Shown here: one piece after another, positions 38,762-39,410 of the stretch
Position numbering within the stretch: position 1 is the stretch's first letter
Layout: every line of letters starts with the position of its first letter
Source: a virus
Length of the DNA stretch: 39,410 nucleotides
Virus record (IMG/VR): IMGVR_UViG_3300030012_004380
Location: 1-39,410 of that record
Strand: one strand, 5' to 3'
The notes under the pieces: model-generated
The model's database searches: none
Told to the model about the DNA's origin: nothing
The model's input: only the letters and a program-made list of their open reading frames with translations
Program-made: the position numbers and the translations under genes

Positions 38762-39410
38762 ATGGCAATCAACTCTAACCAGCTCCACGTCGCCAAGATC
38801 TATCCTGGCAACTACACCAACGTTCTTCGTTTCTGGCACGAAGAAAAAACGATTCAGTATCAGAACGCCAACGGCGTCGATACTAATCTGACCAACCAGC
38901 CCGTCGGCGGCCCTGTCGGTGTGATTTTCCAGCCTGGCTGGATTGCACAACAGGCCGTTGGTTACGTGGACATGAGCTATCAAGCTCTAGGCACGTCTAA
39001 CCAGATGAGCTACTACACCAGACCTTATGGCTCTGGTCAAAACAGTGCTGAGCAGCCGTTCCTGAACGCTGACGTTATTGTTCCTTCTCCTGACTTCCAC
39101 AAGGATGTCCGGGCTGACATTACCGATGGCATCAAAGTTCCGGCTTCTGCTTACGTCTATCGCGCATCTCTGCGTCTCAGCGGTGGTGACCTTGTTAGCT
39201 CTGGCGTTACCAATGCTGACACTACCCCTGAATTGACCCTTGTTCCCGCTGTGGGCGAAGGTCTGTTAGATAACGGCACTGTCGTTTCTGGTCAATTCGG
39301 TGTTTCTCTCACCGGCTCCAATAGCGCTATCGCTAATGGCAGCACTGCTTCCACCAACATCATCGACTCCAGCAGTCTGGCTGCTCTGAGTTCGGAGACT
39401 CAGTGGAAAC
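38762..39410 (+). CDS. Hypothetical structural protein, 5' part (runs off the window)
   Basis: Starts at ATG 38762 preceded by the only perfect AGGAGG Shine-Dalgarno sequence I found in the window, 14 bp after the capsid stop, so it is probably made in large amounts. The visible 216 residues (MAINSNQLHVAKIYPGNYTN...) are beta-rich and Ser/Thr/Gly-rich (PASAYVYRASLRLSGGDLVS; GQFGVSLTGSNSAIANGSTA). Position after the major capsid gene suggests a head decoration, minor capsid or connector protein. No stop is reached. Confidence 0.85.
   Translation, partial: MAINSNQLHVAKIYPGNYTNVLRFWHEEKTIQYQNANGVDTNLTNQPVGGPVGVIFQPGWIAQQAVGYVDMSYQALGTSNQMSYYTRPYGSGQNSAEQPFLNADVIVPSPDFHKDVRADITDGIKVPASAYVYRASLRLSGGDLVSSGVTNADTTPELTLVPAVGEGLLDNGTVVSGQFGVSLTGSNSAIANGSTASTNIIDSSSLAALSSETQWK

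Noticed and set aside
38121-38768. Minus-strand frames opposite the capsid gene
   Set aside because: Shadows of a clearly coding, G/C-ending capsid sequence.
1-39410. CRISPR arrays, insertion sequences, integrase, rRNA
   Set aside because: Looked for regularly spaced repeats, transposase or integrase motifs and rRNA sequence and saw none. The only tandem repeats are within the coding region at 1261-1577.

Overview
This window is part of a tailed double-stranded DNA phage genome. It carries a terminase large subunit, a portal protein, a scaffold-like protein, a major capsid protein, a family A DNA polymerase, a dCTP deaminase, a DUF3310-type protein, a tRNA gene and dozens of tightly packed small genes, and it shows no bacterial housekeeping genes. 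A cyanobacterial host is plausible but not proven. The hints are a small protein with a YRGVPY motif resembling cyanobacterial DUF4278 proteins, and the scarcity of Shine-Dalgarno sequences outside the head genes. Tail morphology cannot be read from this window. Both ends are cut inside genes.

Left arm (1 to about 17.3 kb). Almost everything is on the minus strand. Reading in the direction of transcription (right to left), there is first a series of about 25 very small, often acidic, mostly unrecognisable genes (17270 down to about 11171), then dcd (dCTP deaminase). Next comes an operon of two coiled-coil proteins, a MoxR/RavA-type AAA+ ATPase and a VWA (MIDAS) protein (10360 to 5941), followed by two unknown genes, one with a likely winged helix. 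The arm ends with polA, an unknown protein, a repeat-rich protein and an HNH endonuclease. Stop/start overlaps (ATGA, TAATG, TGATG) are the rule. Two good sigma70-like minus-strand promoters (10411-10439 and 13247-13276) each have an inverted repeat with GTGAC/GTCAC arms downstream.

Switch region (about 17.3 to 18.6 kb). Transcription diverges here. The region is gene-poor and has predicted RNA structure and short repeat motifs.

Right arm (18.4 kb to the end). Genes are mainly on the plus strand and of virion type: two proline-rich proteins, tRNA-Leu(UAA), a zinc-ribbon protein, a row of probable internal or ejection-type proteins (23680-26956), terminase, portal, scaffold-like protein, major capsid protein and the gene after it. 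Mixed among them are seven genes for sugar or methyl transfer: two Methyltransf_24-like methyltransferases, two GT-A-type glycosyltransferases, a GT4 glycosyltransferase, a GT17 glycosyltransferase and a GH130-like beta-propeller. Three of these sit on the minus strand as islands. The natural inference is a dispersed glycan-modification set acting on virion proteins or on host surface sugars.

Most interesting features: a 494-nt stretch (35184-35677) that is open in two frames, forming the portal C-terminus and the scaffold N-terminal arm; the interspersed glycan set; the AAA+/VWA/coiled-coil operon with a perfect 22-bp palindrome between two of its genes; a domain shared by two repeat- or proline-rich proteins 17 kb apart on opposite strands; a NrdR-like zinc ribbon without an ATP-cone; and a recurring TRATCATG sequence at start codons.
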